A DNA stretch of 64,000 nt from Lentibacillus juripiscarius JCM 12147 (GCA_001311805.1 BBCA01000001.1:81859-145858), one strand, 5' to 3'. Positions 19,894 through 30,197 are shown, numbered from the stretch's first letter. Notes: a model not told the origin generated them from the letters alone. Numbers and translations are program-made.

Positions 19894-20808
19894 TTGCAGT
19901 TTTTACAAGATCAATTTATGAATGTATGGAACTATGTAACAGGGCCGGCACTCTGGCTGGCAATTGGAACGGCATTCCTGCAAACCGTTTCCATCATTAT
20001 CCTGGCAATGCTGGTCATCCGTTTTGGCAATAAAATGGTTGAACGTATTTTTGAAAGTAGAACACGCAGGCCATTCCGGATAACGGAGAGAAGAGAAGTC
20101 ACGCTGAAGAAACTGATTCAGAATGTATTGAAATACACCGTTTACTTTATTGCTATTATCACGATTCTTGATGACGTATTCGGCCAGGATATTAAAGCAT
20201 TGCTTGCGGGTGCCGGAGTGGCTGGTCTGGCAATTGGTTTTGGTGCACAGAATCTTGTCCGTGATGTTATTTCCGGCTTCTTTATTATCTTTGAAGATCA
20301 ATTCTCTGTCGGTGATTATATTTCCGTTTCCGGTGTAGAAGGGACGGTCGAAGAAATCGGGCTGAGGACATCGAAAATATAGAGCTGGACAGGGGAGCAG
20401 CATGTTCTTCCCAATGGTGGTGTGACGCAGGTGACGAATTATTCGGTACATAATGGTCTTGCCATTGTTGATGTCAATGTGCCATATGAAAGTGATGTGG
20501 CTGCTGCCGAACAGATTATTGAAGAGGTGGGCGAACGTTTACCTGATCAATATGAGGAGATAGTCCGCGTTCCGGAAGTTATCGGGGTGCAGACGCTTGC
20601 TGCTTCCCACTATGTAGTCAGGGTGATTGCAGAAACGCTGCCGGTTTACCAGTGGGCAGGTGCACGTATTATAAGGAAGGAAATAAAAGAAGTCCTTTAT
20701 AAGAAAGGAATTGAAATACCAGCACCAAGACTAGTGATGTATTCGCGCAATCAGGAACCGACATCACTGGAGGTGGAACCGAACAGGCAGATGCAGGAGG
20801 GGGATTAG
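19894..20808 (+). CDS. Small-conductance mechanosensitive channel, MscS family (in-frame amber stop)
   Basis: MscS-type channel for release of solutes after osmotic downshift. Transmembrane helices are followed by the pore helix AGAGVAGLAIGFGAQNLVRD and the beta domain DQFSVGDYISVSGVEGTVEE. An in-frame TAG at 20380-20382 interrupts it after GLRTSKI. The same frame continues SWTGEQHVLPNGGVTQVTNY to 20808 with no shift, so this is a substitution (expected residue Arg, Lys or Gln), not a length error. The start TTG 19894 is chosen because GGAGG lies 7 bp upstream; TTG 19822 and ATG 19864 are in-frame alternatives. Confidence 0.88.
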
Positions 20809-20810
20809 TA

Positions 20811-21007
20811 ATGGCAGATAAGGAATTTGGACTAAATGACATTGTTGAGATGAAAAAGCCACACCCATGCGGCGAAAATAAATGGAAAATAATTCGAATG
20901 GGAATGGATATCCGGATTAAGTGTATGGGATGCGATCATAGTGTCATGATACCGCGTAAAACATTTGCTAAAAAATGAAGAAAATTCTGGAAAAAGCTGA
21001 AGAATAA
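20811..21007 (+). CDS. DUF951 zinc-ribbon-like small protein (3'-end frameshift)
   Basis: Short protein (YyzM-like) of ~65 residues that precedes ychF in many bacilli. It reads KEFGLNDIVEMKKPHPCGEN, then IRIKCMGCDHSVMIPRKTF; the Cys residues in PHPCG and CMGCD may bind a metal. The frame breaks in the A run near 20972; one added A gives KKMKKILEKAEE to 21007. It starts 2 bp after the mscS stop behind GGAGGGGG, so it is translationally coupled. Function unknown. Confidence 0.85.
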
Positions 21008-21094
21008 TTTCCTTAAAATTTTCATTGCTGACCATAAAACGTTAAATTCGAAAAGCCCACAGATGGAAAATAGAATTTTAGTGCCCACTTCCGT

Positions 21095-21124
21095 AAAAAT
21101 AAGCATTTTCGAATGCTTATTTTT
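21095..21124. terminator. Terminator before ychF
   Basis: Thirteen-bp stem AAAAATAAGCATT / AATGCTTATTTTT with a TTCG tetraloop and further T residues; symmetric, so usable on either strand. Confidence 0.85.
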
Positions 21125-21219
21125 GTTTTTCCATAGCTTGTCATTTTTAAAGCTTGTATCTATAATTGATATGACTGACGCGTTCATATGAATGGAAATC
21201 CTTAAGGAGTGAAGGTTAC

Positions 21220-22318
21220 ATGGCTTTGACAGCAGGAATTGTCGGGCTTCCAAACGTTGGTAAGTCCACATTGTTTAATGCAATCACCCAAGCGGGAGCA
21301 GAAGCGGCGAACTATCCGTTTGCAACGATTGACCCGAATGTGGGGATTGTGGAAGTTCCTGACAATCGCTTAGATAAATTAACAGAATTAGTGAAACCGA
21401 AAAAACTATCCCGACAACGTTTGAGTTTACAGATATAGCCGGGATTGTCAAAGGTGCAAGTAAAGGTGAAGGGCTGGGAAACCAGTTTCTTGCCAATATC
21501 CGCCAGGTGGATGCAATTGTGCAAGTAGTACGCTGTTTTGCGGATGAAAATGTCACCCACGTATCAGGTAAAATTGATCCGGTTGATGACATGGAAACGA
21601 TTAACTTGGAGCTGATATTGGCGGATTTGGAGACCGTCACGAAACGGATCCAGCGCGTGGAGAAAATGGCCAGGCAAAAGGACAAGGAAGCTGTTGCGGA
21701 ATATGACGTGCTGACGAAGGTGAAAGAGGGGCTGGAAGCAGAGCAGCCTGTACGGGTATTGGAATTTTCGGAAGAGCAGTGGAAAATAGTCAAAGGACTT
21801 CATCTGCTGACAAGCAAACCGGCGCTGTATGCGGCGAATGTAAGTGAAGAAGAAGTTCAAGATCCGGATGGGAATGAACATGTCCAGAAAGTAAAGGAGT
21901 ATGCAGCGGCTGAACATGCAGAAGTAATTACGGTCTGTGCTAAGATTGAAGAGGAAATTTCCGAACTTGACCAGGAGGAAAAAGAACTGTTCCTGGAGGA
22001 TTTAGGTATTGCTGAAGCCGGGCTTGATCAGCTGATTAAAGCATCGTACAGCCTCCTTGGACTGGGTACATTTTTACTGCCGGCGAACCGGAAGTTAGAG
22101 CATGGACATTTCGCAAAGGGATGACAGCACCACAGGCAGCCGGTGTCATCCACTCCGACTTCGAGCGCGGCTTTATCCGAGCAGAAACCGTCTCCTATGA
22201 AGATTTGATTGAAGCAGGTTCCATGGCAACTGCCCGGGAACATGGCAATGTCCGGCTGGAAGGAAAAGACTATATCGTACAGGACGGGGATGTCATCCAC
22301 TTCCGGTTTAACGTTTAA
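21220..22318 (+). CDS. ychF: Redox-regulated ATPase YchF (two frameshifts)
   Basis: Obg-like ATPase (YyaF in B. subtilis) binding ATP through [20 protein letters not shown]. The NKXE-type specificity motif lies in [13 protein letters not shown], and the C-terminal TGS domain ends [16 protein letters not shown]. Breaks: the A run near 21402 (adding A gives [20 protein letters not shown]) and the T run near 22072 (gives [20 protein letters not shown]). Restored length 366 residues. A GGAGTGAAGG ribosome-binding site precedes ATG 21220. Confidence 0.95.
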
Positions 22319-22390
22319 ATTGGCTTATTAATATTTGATACAGCCGTAGAAAATAGTAACAGTCTTGTCGGATTAGGACGAAGCTTATCA

Positions 22391-22478
22391 GCAGTGGAAA
22401 TACGCGAGACCCCGCAGGTGAGGTACGAGCTGAGGAGGCTTGCGGTTTGCCCGCGGAAATCGAGTGTATTTCCACTGC
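22391..22478 (+). repeat. Family-B intergenic repeat, copy B1
   Basis: 88-bp element closed by exact inverted ends GCAGTGGAAATAC (22391-22403) and GTATTTCCACTGC (22466-22478). The inner blocks GCGAGACCCCGCAGG, TGAGGAGGCT and CCGCGGAAATCGAG are shared with copies B3 and B4 and, in reverse, B2 and B5. It lies between ychF and the rpsF promoter. Confidence 0.8.
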
Positions 22479-22558
22479 GGGATTAGAAAAAAACTTCTAA
22501 GGATGCGGGAACTAGCAGCAATATAGGAAATAAAGTAAATCAGGATCTCTCGAATGCT

Positions 22559-22668
22559 TGTTTTTCATGCGATCATTTGGTATAATACTCCACTGTGAGT
22601 AATAAACAGATGATTACTCCTTGCTCTTGCCGAATGGGAAGGGCCGTTAAGACCAGAAGGAGGTGTAA
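22559..22668 (+). promoter_or_regulatory. rpsF promoter and probable S6:S18 autoregulatory leader
   Basis: A promoter TTGTTT (22559) - 16 bp - TATAAT (22581-22586) is followed by a leader containing GCCGAATGGGAAGGGCCGTT and then GACCAGAAGGAGGTG directly before rpsF. This resembles the conserved leader bound by the S6:S18 protein pair in bacterial rpsF-ssb-rpsR operons. The match is from memory and not aligned. Confidence 0.5.
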
Positions 22669-22671
22669 CGG

Positions 22672-22962
22672 ATGAGAAAATATGAAATCATGTACATCAT
22701 CCGCCCGGATATGGAAGAAGAAGCGCAGACAAGTTTGATTGAGCGTTTCAACAGCGTATTGACCGATAACGGGGCGGAGATTGAAAAAGTTGATGAAAAA
22801 GGCAAGCGCCGTCTTGCATACGAGATCAACGACTACCGTGATGGATATTATGTTGTCATCAACTTCAGTGGTGATGAAAATGCCATCAATGAATTTGACC
22901 GTCAGGCAAAGTTCACTGATGATATTATCCGTCATATGGCAATTCGTGAAGATGATCAATAA
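22672..22962 (+). CDS. rpsF: 30S ribosomal protein S6
   Basis: Intact 96-residue small-subunit protein that pairs with S18. It starts [40 protein letters not shown] is the family core. A strong AGGAGGTGTAA precedes the ATG. First gene of the rpsF-ssb-rpsR operon. Confidence 0.98.
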   Translation: MRKYEIMYIIRPDMEEEAQTSLIERFNSVLTDNGAEIEKVDEKGKRRLAYEINDYRDGYYVVINFSGDENAINEFDRQAKFTDDIIRHMAIREDDQ

Positions 22963-22977
22963 TAGGGAGTGGTTCTG

Positions 22978-23454
22978 ATGTTAAATCGTGTCGTTCTAGT
23001 TGGCAGATTAACGAAGGATCCTGATTTACGCTATACTGCAAGTGGTGTGGCAGTAGCCAATTTTACTTTGGCGGTCAACCGCCCCTTTTCCAATCAGCAG
23101 GGCAGCCGGGATGCTGACTTTATTAACTGTGTCATTTGGCGCAGAGCAGCTGAGAATCTGGCAAACTATATGAAAAAAGGCAGCATGGTCGGAGTTGACG
23201 GCCGCATCCAGACTCGCACATTCGAAGGCCAGGACGGAAAGACAGTCTTTGTGACAGAAGTTGTTGCTGACAGTGTTCAGTTCCTGGAATCAAAAGGATC
23301 TTCACAAAACAGAGGACAGCAGTCATCAGGATTCCAGCCAAACCAGAACCAGAACCAAAGTCAGAACCAACCTGATCAAAAACCAGCCAGTGACAACCCG
23401 TTCAAAGATAACGGGGAACCGATTGATATATCAGATGATGATTTACCGTTCTAG
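22978..23454 (+). CDS. ssb: Single-stranded DNA-binding protein
   Basis: Tetrameric SSB for replication and repair; 158 residues from ATG 22978 ([20 protein letters not shown]), with GGGAGTGG upstream. The OB fold runs to about residue 105 ([19 protein letters not shown] end), then a Gln/Asn-rich linker of NQNQ repeats, then the acidic tip DISDDDLPF that recruits partner proteins. It sits 15 bp after rpsF. Confidence 0.97.
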   Translation: MLNRVVLVGRLTKDPDLRYTASGVAVANFTLAVNRPFSNQQGSRDADFINCVIWRRAAENLANYMKKGSMVGVDGRIQTRTFEGQDGKTVFVTEVVADSVQFLESKGSSQNRGQQSSGFQPNQNQNQSQNQPDQKPASDNPFKDNGEPIDISDDDLPF

Positions 23455-23532
23455 AAGACAAGCGTAGTGATGGATTAGCTTGATTGATTATCGTGTAATC
23501 TGAAGCCAGCTGTTTCTAGTTCGTAAACATGA

Positions 23533-23778
<246 letters not shown>

Positions 23779-23780
23779 GC

Positions 23781-23823
23781 AAAAACCCGATTCACACATT
23801 GAAGCTGTGTGAATCGGGTTTTT
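23781..23823 (+). terminator. Terminator after rpsR
   Basis: Sixteen-bp stem AAACCCGATTCACAC / GTGTGAATCGGGTTT with a 9-nt loop and T tail. Confidence 0.92.
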
Positions 23824-23942
23824 AGGTTTTTAATAAGTTTGCTTTCTAAAAACTGTTGCTTTTGCATCACCTAAGAGAATGAAAACGCTGTGAGTAATTC
23901 TATAAAATGCGACGTAACTGTAAAAATTGATCCTATGACACC

Positions 23943-24066
23943 GCTCCGGCAATACACTTCGCTTTCCATGGGCACGGCCTCAGCCTCCTCGGAAGCAAAA
24001 ACCGCTTCCTGTGGGGTCTTCGGACACGTGCTGTTCCCATAGGAGTCTTCGTATATTGCCTCCGCT
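23943..24066 (-). repeat. Family-B intergenic repeat, copy B2 (reverse)
   Basis: About 124 bp. Reverse orientation blocks CTTCGCTTTCC, GCCTCAGCCTCCTCGG and CTGTGGGGTCTTC match the family. Its ends CGGCAATA / TATTGCC are inverted and differ from those of other copies. It is one half of a double element with B3 filling the rpsR-modC spacer (23779-24403), which has no gene. Confidence 0.65.
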
Positions 24067-24105
24067 AACAATGAAATTCTGCATATGGAACGAACATCAC
24101 AATAA

Positions 24106-24288
24106 GCTGCGGAAAAATCGACACTCCTGCGGGAAAGGAACAGTCTAAGACCCACGAGCGTTCGATAGTGAGTGAGGAGGCTGAAGCGTTCCCCGCGGCA
24201 AAGAAGACACTGCGAATGCGACCAAAGGAAGCATGAGCTGATGTCGCGCTTGTACCCGGAGCGGTGAAAGGGAGTATTTTTCCGCAGC
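24106..24288 (+). repeat. Family-B intergenic repeat, copy B3
   Basis: 183-bp copy with exact 13-bp inverted ends GCTGCGGAAAAAT (24106-24118) and ATTTTTCCGCAGC (24276-24288). It has inner GAGTGAGGAGGCTGAAGC and CCCCGCGGCAAAG blocks plus a second arm. Outer flanks near 23840 (GCTTTCTAAAAACTGTTGCT) and 24366 (AACAACGTTTATGAAAAGAGC) look like paired arms seen around other family-B copies. Confidence 0.7.
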
Positions 24289-24403
24289 GGCAAGCTAGCA
24301 CTCATTTCCAATAGAATTTGAGGAAGATATACAATAGTTGTGTCGCAGTTTACAGCTGCACTGAACAACAACAACGTTTATGAAAAGAGCCTTTACTAAC
24401 CAT

Positions 24404-25023
24404 TTATACCAATGTGCCGTTCTCAATCTGCAAAATCCGGTTTCCAAGCAGTTTTGCTTCTTCCTTATCGTGGGTAACCAAAAGGATCGGTATGTTCCAA
24501 AACGCATGCAGTCTTAATAGCTCGTTCCGGCATTCCATTTTCGTCTGGTTATCAAGGGAAGAAAATGGCTCATCCAATAGCAGTGCCTCCGGTTCCGTTG
24601 CCAATGCACGCACAAGTGCGACACGCTGCTTTTCCCCACCGGAAATAGTTCTTGGATATTCCTCCAGTAAATGCTGGATGCCCGCTACTTCCATAAGCTT
24701 TTTGGTCAATTGCTCGTTTTTCATGCCATATTTTATATTATTCCAGACCGTCATATGCGGAAATAGTGCATAATCCTGAAAAAGATAGCCGATGCGGCGT
24801 TATTGACGGGCAGCGGCTTTTTGCCCTCTTGTAATAGATCCCGGCCATTAAGTGTGATATAGCCGGAATCTGGTTGGCTGAGCCCGGCTATACAATTCAG
24901 TATCGTCGTTTTCCCCGCACCAGATGGGCCCGACAGCACCACAATCTCTCCACCGGCTTCCAGCTGTACATCAAGTGTAAATGCCTTCAACTTTTTCTGT
25001 ATATTTATATTTAGCGAGAGCAT
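24404..25023 (-). CDS. modC: Molybdate ABC transporter ATP-binding protein (one frameshift)
   Basis: ATPase of a molybdate-type importer. Walker A VVLSGPSGAGKTTILNCIAG, signature SGGEKQRVALVRALA, Walker B ALLLDEPFSSLD, and switch His in LLVTHDKEEA. The frame breaks near 24800; one added base restores LPVNKRRIGYLFQDYALFPH (Q-loop). Restored length is ~206 residues, so the C-terminal molybdate-binding (MOP) domain of E. coli ModC is absent. Last gene of modABC on the minus strand. Tungstate as substrate cannot be excluded. Confidence 0.88.
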
Positions 25024-25038
25024 TATTCATCCCGTCCC

Positions 25039-25720
25039 TCACTGATCATTTGTAAAACGCAAAATATTACGGCCACTCCACCAGTTCAGCCATAATATAG
25101 CAAGAAAGCCAATAATGAGAATGCTGATTACCCAAAACACTGCCGCGTCTATTTCACCCGATTCGACGGCGAAGTAAATGGCAAGCGGAATAGTCTCAGT
25201 TCGATCTGGAATATAGCCGGCCACCATCAATGTTGCTCCAAACTCTCCCAGTGCACGCGCAAATGTTAATACGAGCCTGCCAGCAATCCGGGCCATGCAA
25301 GCGGGAATGATATCGTCCAAAAACTCGCCATTTGGAAGCTCCCATCGTAAGTGCAGCATTTTCGATATTCCGGTCATAGTTTGAAAAAGAAGCTGCTGCG
25401 CTCTGGTACATTAATGGAAATGCCACAACAGCGGCAGCAATTACTGCACCAGTCCAGGTGAATACAATCTGGACATCGAACCAGTTTAACAGCAGTTTCC
25501 CAATAGGACCGTTTCTTCCGAATAAATAAAGGAGACCGAATCCGACAACCGTTGGCGGGAGTACTAATGGCAGCATGAGAATGGACTCCAGCACCCGCTT
25601 TCCCAGAAATGAACTGCGTGCAATCAATCTTGCTGCGGTTATCCCAATGACCGATACGATTAGTGTGGCAATACCGGCAATTTTTAAGGACAATAATAAT
25701 GGTGTTAGGTCCATCGACAT
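25039..25720 (-). CDS. modB: Molybdate ABC transporter permease (frameshifted)
   Basis: Inner-membrane permease with five to six hydrophobic segments. It starts MDLTPLLLSLKIAGIATLIV; LPLVLPPTVVGFGLLYLFGR and the EAA-like loop AALTMGASKWRVF and LTFARALGEFGATLMVAGYI are typical of ModB. At least two length errors near 25310-25370 split the EAA loop from the last two helices; the expected joint is GASKWRVFWTISFPLAWPG. Restored length ~226 residues. It sits between modA and modC with 6-15 bp spacings. Confidence 0.88.
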
Positions 25721-25726
25721 TCTCCT

Positions 25727-26492
25727 CTAGTTCCCAAAACCGTAATCCTCTAGAATGGATTGGGCTTTGTCCGTTTGTAAAAATGAGAGGAATGCTTTTG
25801 CTGTTTGCTTCGCCTCGCTTGACGCCATGACGGCAGCTGGATACGTAATCGGGTCATGGAGATTCTCATCGATTGACAGCACTTCTTTGGTGAGATCGGA
25901 CCGCTTTAAGTCACTGCTGTAGACAAAGCCAATTTCAGTGTTTTCCGATTCGATATAGGTGAGAGTCTGTCTGGCATCAGTGGTATGGACGAGTTTGTTT
26001 TCTACGTCTTCCCAGACCCCGCTTGCCTTTAGCGCCTGCTCGGCATATTTTCCGGCGGGTACACTTTCTGGATTACCAAGTGCAATTTGTTTCACATCAA
26101 GCTCTGGCAGTTGCTGTAGTGACTTTATAGCAAAGGATTTTTGCTTACTGCTTGCCAATGTCAGACTGTTTTTGGCAAAATCAATTCTGGTGTCTGCTGC
26201 CAGCAAGTTTTGTTCAGCTAGCCGGTCCATCCACATTTGATCCGCTGACAAAAAACATCAACCGGTGCCCCTTGACTGATCTGCTGGGCGAGTTTTCCAG
26301 AAGCACCATAGTTTAGAGAGAGGACCACATTCGGGTGCTCTTTCTCAAATTCATCCGTCAGTTTGGCTAGCACATCAGATAAGCTGGCCGCGGCAGATAG
26401 AAGGATTTCCTTTTTTCTGTCTCATTCTGGCTTGTGCAGCCTGTCGTCATCACAAGAGCTGCAGCTAAAAGAATCAAACTGAGATAGCGCAT
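25727..26492 (-). CDS. modA: Molybdate ABC transporter substrate-binding lipoprotein (two frameshifts)
   Basis: Periplasmic-type binding protein anchored as a lipoprotein: MRYLSLILLAAALVMTTGCT with lipobox TTGC. Restored N-terminal sequence EILLSAAASLSDVLAKLTDE and NYGASGKLAQQISQGAPVDV matches the ModA ligand pocket, followed by FLSADQMWMDRLAEQ. Breaks are in an A run near 26405-26410 (+) and at the T run near 26251. The protein ends QSILEDYGFGN. Restored length ~254 residues. The DUF1189-like gene lies immediately upstream. Confidence 0.9.
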
Positions 26493-26502
26493 AACAAAAC
26501 CC

Positions 26503-26987
26503 CTATGTACGTTTTTTCGTTTCGGATAGACAGTTATTATTTTCAGTATTAGCACTAGTGAATAAATCATAAACACGCTCAGCCATAAATCACCTAGCGG
26601 GAAAATCAATCCAGCAGCCATGTACAGGATAAATGGAATCGTTGTCGTATATACTGTAAGTTTCCACAGTATGGAAAACCTTATTTTCCGCCACAGAAAT
26701 TTAGCTAAACCAGTGCCAAGATAAGCAATCAGTGAAATGAATAAAAATACCATAATCGTCAGTGGCAAGTAATAGAATATAAAGAAATAAATTAGAAAGA
26801 ACAGCAGATTCATACTATTACCGGGTCCGTCCACGTCCTGCAATCTGTTAGTGAATGATGGAACTGAAACCACCACCATCAGTATAAACATGTAGAGGAC
26901 TGTAAAATCCATACCAATCGATTCAAACGAAACATCGCCTGTTTAGCCGGCAATTTCAGGCTATCAACAACATTCGCCAAAAACCAT
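26503..26987 (-). CDS. DUF1189-like membrane protein (frameshifted)
   Basis: Membrane protein of ~160 residues with four to five hydrophobic segments, joined from two or three frames. The restored N-terminus FLANVVDSLKLPAKQAMFRF then ESIGMDFTVLYMFILMVVVS resembles the DUF1189 start, and WKLTVYTTTIPFILYMAAGL the C-terminal part. A single added A near 26511 gives a stop at 26503-26505, eleven bp before modA; without it the frame runs into modA. It may be co-transcribed with modABC. It is shorter than typical DUF1189 members, which have a longer central loop. Function unknown. Confidence 0.6.
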
Positions 26988-27097
26988 GATCTCTCATCCC
27001 TTGAGTACATTACATATAAAACTTCTTCTATTTAAAATACCATTAAAAGCACTTCATGACCATGAATATTCCTTGAAAGTTCCTCGCCCATCGACAA

Positions 27098-27124
27098 ATT
27101 TCCCGAAATTATTTCCCGGGAAAT
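27098..27124. promoter_or_regulatory. Noc-binding site (NBS), perfect palindrome plus degenerate neighbour
   Basis: ATTTCCCGGGAAAT at 27111-27124 equals the published B. subtilis Noc consensus. Directly before it, ATTTCCCGAAAT (27098-27109) is the same palindrome lacking GG. It lies in the divergent spacer between the DUF1189 gene and yybS. Confidence 0.82.
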
Positions 27125-27253
27125 AGTTTGATTTTGTAATTTCAAATGGAAACAAAAGCTTAAATCGTGTTATCATAGATTAATGGACAGATGGTACTGT
27201 CTGAACGAAAGTATATTTAACAAACACGAATAGAAGTAAAGAAGGTGCAGTAA

Positions 27254-28194
27254 ATGAATCAATCAAAACATTTGGCAGATGGAGCGTTACTGACGGCAAT
27301 TTATATGATCCTGATGCTGATAGCAACTTTTATCCCTGTGATCACAGTTGTTGCTACATTTTTACTGCCTGTGCCTTTTATATTATTTGCCTCAAGGCAT
27401 GACTGGAAGCCATCGATTGTTATGCTTCTTGCTGCCGTTGGCTTATCGGCGATTTTTACGTCCGTTTACTCTGTACCGATCCCCGTCCTGATGGGTCTTG
27501 GCGGCATCCTGATAGGTAGCGCGATTTTCAGGAAATATTCTGCTTATGAGACACTGGCTAGCGGTACAATTGGCTTTGTCGCAGGGCTTGTTATACTGTT
27601 TCTGTTCAGTCAGTTCGTGTTTCAAGTTAATCTGATCAATGAAATGAATCATTTGATGGAAGAGTCGGCTGCGATGAGCAAGGACGTCATGGAAAATTTA
27701 GGACTTGGCAGTCAGGCCGAAGAACAGATGCAGCTGGTGATGGAACAGCTTGATATACTGATTGACCTCATTCCGGTATGGATTGCTTTAGCCAGTCTGT
27801 TAATGGCATTTGTCAGTCAGTGGATTAGCTATAAAGTGATAGCTAGATTGGAAAGTCGGTCACTGCACTTTCCGCCGTTTCGAATGTTTCGGCTTCCGGT
27901 TTCACTCATTTGGATATACTTTTTGCCTTGATTATATCCTTTATGGATTTATCCGGAATTGGTGCACAAGCTGTCAATAATGTCCTGATGCTGACTGGAA
28001 TATTTATGGCATTGCAAGGACTATCCTTTATCTTTTATTATGCCTATGTAAAGAATATAACAAAAGCACTGCCGGTGATGAGCGTCCTATTGACCATTTT
28101 TGTTCCATTCATTTTCCTTCACCTCGTGCGCCTCTTAGGTATAATAGATATAGGTTTTGCACTCAGAGATCGCATTTCAGGTGGCAAGACATGA
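27254..28194 (+). CDS. yybS: YybS-family DUF2232 membrane protein (one frameshift)
   Basis: Polytopic membrane protein, ~312 residues restored, with about eight hydrophobic segments. It starts KHLADGALLTAIYMILMLIA and ends RLLGIIDIGFALRDRISGGK, both typical of DUF2232 proteins located before gdpP. The frame breaks near 27905-27930, where the frames join around SLIWIYFLPLIISFMD-like sequence. It resembles the S-component fold of ECF transporters, so a transport role is conceivable but unproven. Operon with gdpP-rplI-dnaB. Confidence 0.88.
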
Positions 28195-28221
28195 GCGGGA
28201 GTTCAAGTAGGAGCTGATGAT

Positions 28222-30197
28222 ATGCAGGACTTTCAACGAAAACCGGCATTAAGCGGCCATTTACTGGTGATGTACCTTGTGGCTGCAATTATTGTCGGGT
28301 TTATCTGGTACTTTCAATGGATGCTGGGACTGGTAATGACAGCGATTCTGGCTGTTTCCATCTATTACAGTGTCCGGACAGAACGAAAGCTGCAGAATGA
28401 AACACAAAAATATATTGAAACACTTTCTCATCGTGTGAAACGGGTTGGGGAAGAGGCGTTGCTGGAGATGCCAATCGGGATTATCCTGTTCAATGATGAG
28501 TACATGATTGAGTGGGCAAATCCGTACATGAACCGTTTTGCTGAGGAAGAGGACTCGCTTGTCGGGATGTCACTGAATGTGCTTTCGGATGACCTTGCAT
28601 CACGGATAAAAGAAAGTGACGACGAAATCTGGCTGGAGTTGGATGGCTATCAATTTCAGATATCGATAAGAAAGGACGAACGGCTGTTGTATTTCTCTGA
28701 CCGTACCGTACAGTCTGAAATTCAGACACGCTACGAAAATGAGAAAGCCGTCATTGCCATTATTTATCTTGATAATTATGAAGAAATCACCCAGAACATG
28801 GATGATACGCTGAAAAGTCAGCTGAATTCGAAAGTCACGTCCATTCTGAACAGCTGGTCAACGGACTATGGTATTATTTGAAACGGACATCACAGGATCG
28901 TTTTATTGCCGTTTTAACAAAGGAAACATTGGATCAACTGGAAAAATCAAAATTCGATATCCTGGATGAAGTCCGTGAACTGAACGCCGAACAGAACATT
29001 CCCGTAACATTGAGTATCGGTATTGGGGTTGGGGACAGTACCTTGCCGGACCTTGGAGAAATGGCGCAGTCCAGTCTTGACTTGGCCCTTGGACGCGGCG
29101 GAGACCAGGTTGCGATAAAAGACGGGATGGGCAAAGTCCGCTTCTACGGCGGTCGCACCAACCCGATGGAGAAACGGACAAGGGTCAGGGCGCGTGTCAT
29201 TTCACACGCATTGAAGGAACTTGTTCAGGAAAGTGACAATGTCATTATTATGGGGCATAAATCACCGGACATGGATTCGTTCGGTGCAGCGATTGGCATT
29301 TTGAATATTGCCAAGGCGAATGGTGTGGACGGCTATATCGTATTTGACCCGGACGATGTTGATACCGGTGTTTATCGGCTTGTTGATGCGATGAAAAAAG
29401 ATGAAGACTTGTGGAAGCATTTTATTGAACCGGATGAAGCGGAGGCATTAGTTACTAGCTGGACCTTGGTTGTAGTGGTGGATACACACAAGCCATCGAT
29501 GGTTTCCCACGAGAAACTACTAAACAAGACGGAATATAAAGTAGTTATTGACCACCATCGCCGGGCAGAGGAGTTCATTGACAACCCAACGCTGGTCTAT
29601 ATGGAGCCTTATGCATCATCAACTGCAGAACTTGTGACGGAGCTGCTTGAATACCAGCCGAAGAACTTGAAGCTCAAAATGCTCGAGGCCACCGCTCTTC
29701 TCGCTGGAATTATTGTTGATACAAAGAGTTTTACACTGCGGACAGGATCGCGTACGTTTGATGCCGCATCCTACTTGCGTTCAAAAGGTGCAGACACGGT
29801 GCTTGTGCAGCGCTTCATGAAAGAAGACCTTGATATTTATATTAAACGGGGCAGACTGATTGAGCGCGCTGCAATTTACCGTGACGCCATTGCTATCGCC
29901 AAAGGCAAACCTGGAGAAGTTTATGGCGGCGTCCTGATTGCACAGGCCGCTGATACGCTCCTGACCATGAGCGGAATAAACGCCTCATTCGTTATTTCCG
30001 AACGGGACGACGGGCGAATTGGCATAAGTGCGCGTTCCCTTGGTGATGTGAATGTGCAGGTCATCATGGAAAAAATGAACGGTGGCGGCCACTTAACTAA
30101 TGCCGCCACACAGATTGAAGATACGACCATTGACGATGCAGAAGCATTGTTGAAAGATATATTGGAAGAATACTTTACGGGAGGGGAAAAAGAATGA
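28222..30197 (+). CDS. gdpP: Cyclic-di-AMP phosphodiesterase GdpP (one frameshift)
   Basis: Membrane c-di-AMP hydrolase (YybT). Two N-terminal helices (HLLVMYLVAAIIVGFIWYF and the next), a PAS-like domain with MPIGIILFNDEYMIEWANPY, a degenerate GGDEF domain, then the DHH/DHHA1 phosphodiesterase: IIMGHKSPDMDSFGAAIG with metal-binding His/Asp, VVVVDTHKPSM, VIDHHRRAEEF and GGGHLTNAATQ. The frame breaks near 28875; one added T gives STDYGIYLKRTSQDRFIAVL. Restored length ~658 residues. The stop overlaps the rplI start. Confidence 0.95.

Noticed and set aside
20380..20382. Amber recoding (pyrrolysine or a suppressor code)
   Set aside because: Only two TAG codons interrupt genes, while many other genes here end at ordinary TAG stops; Bacillaceae are not known to recode TAG.
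24025..24040. Third parS-like site (GGACACGTGCTGTTCC)
   Set aside because: Only the central CACGTG and one arm fit; too many mismatches to the parS 16-mer.
24001..24374. Protein-coding gene in the rpsR-modC spacer
   Set aside because: The open frames follow the family-B repeats and their inverted arms; there is no start signal or recognisable protein.
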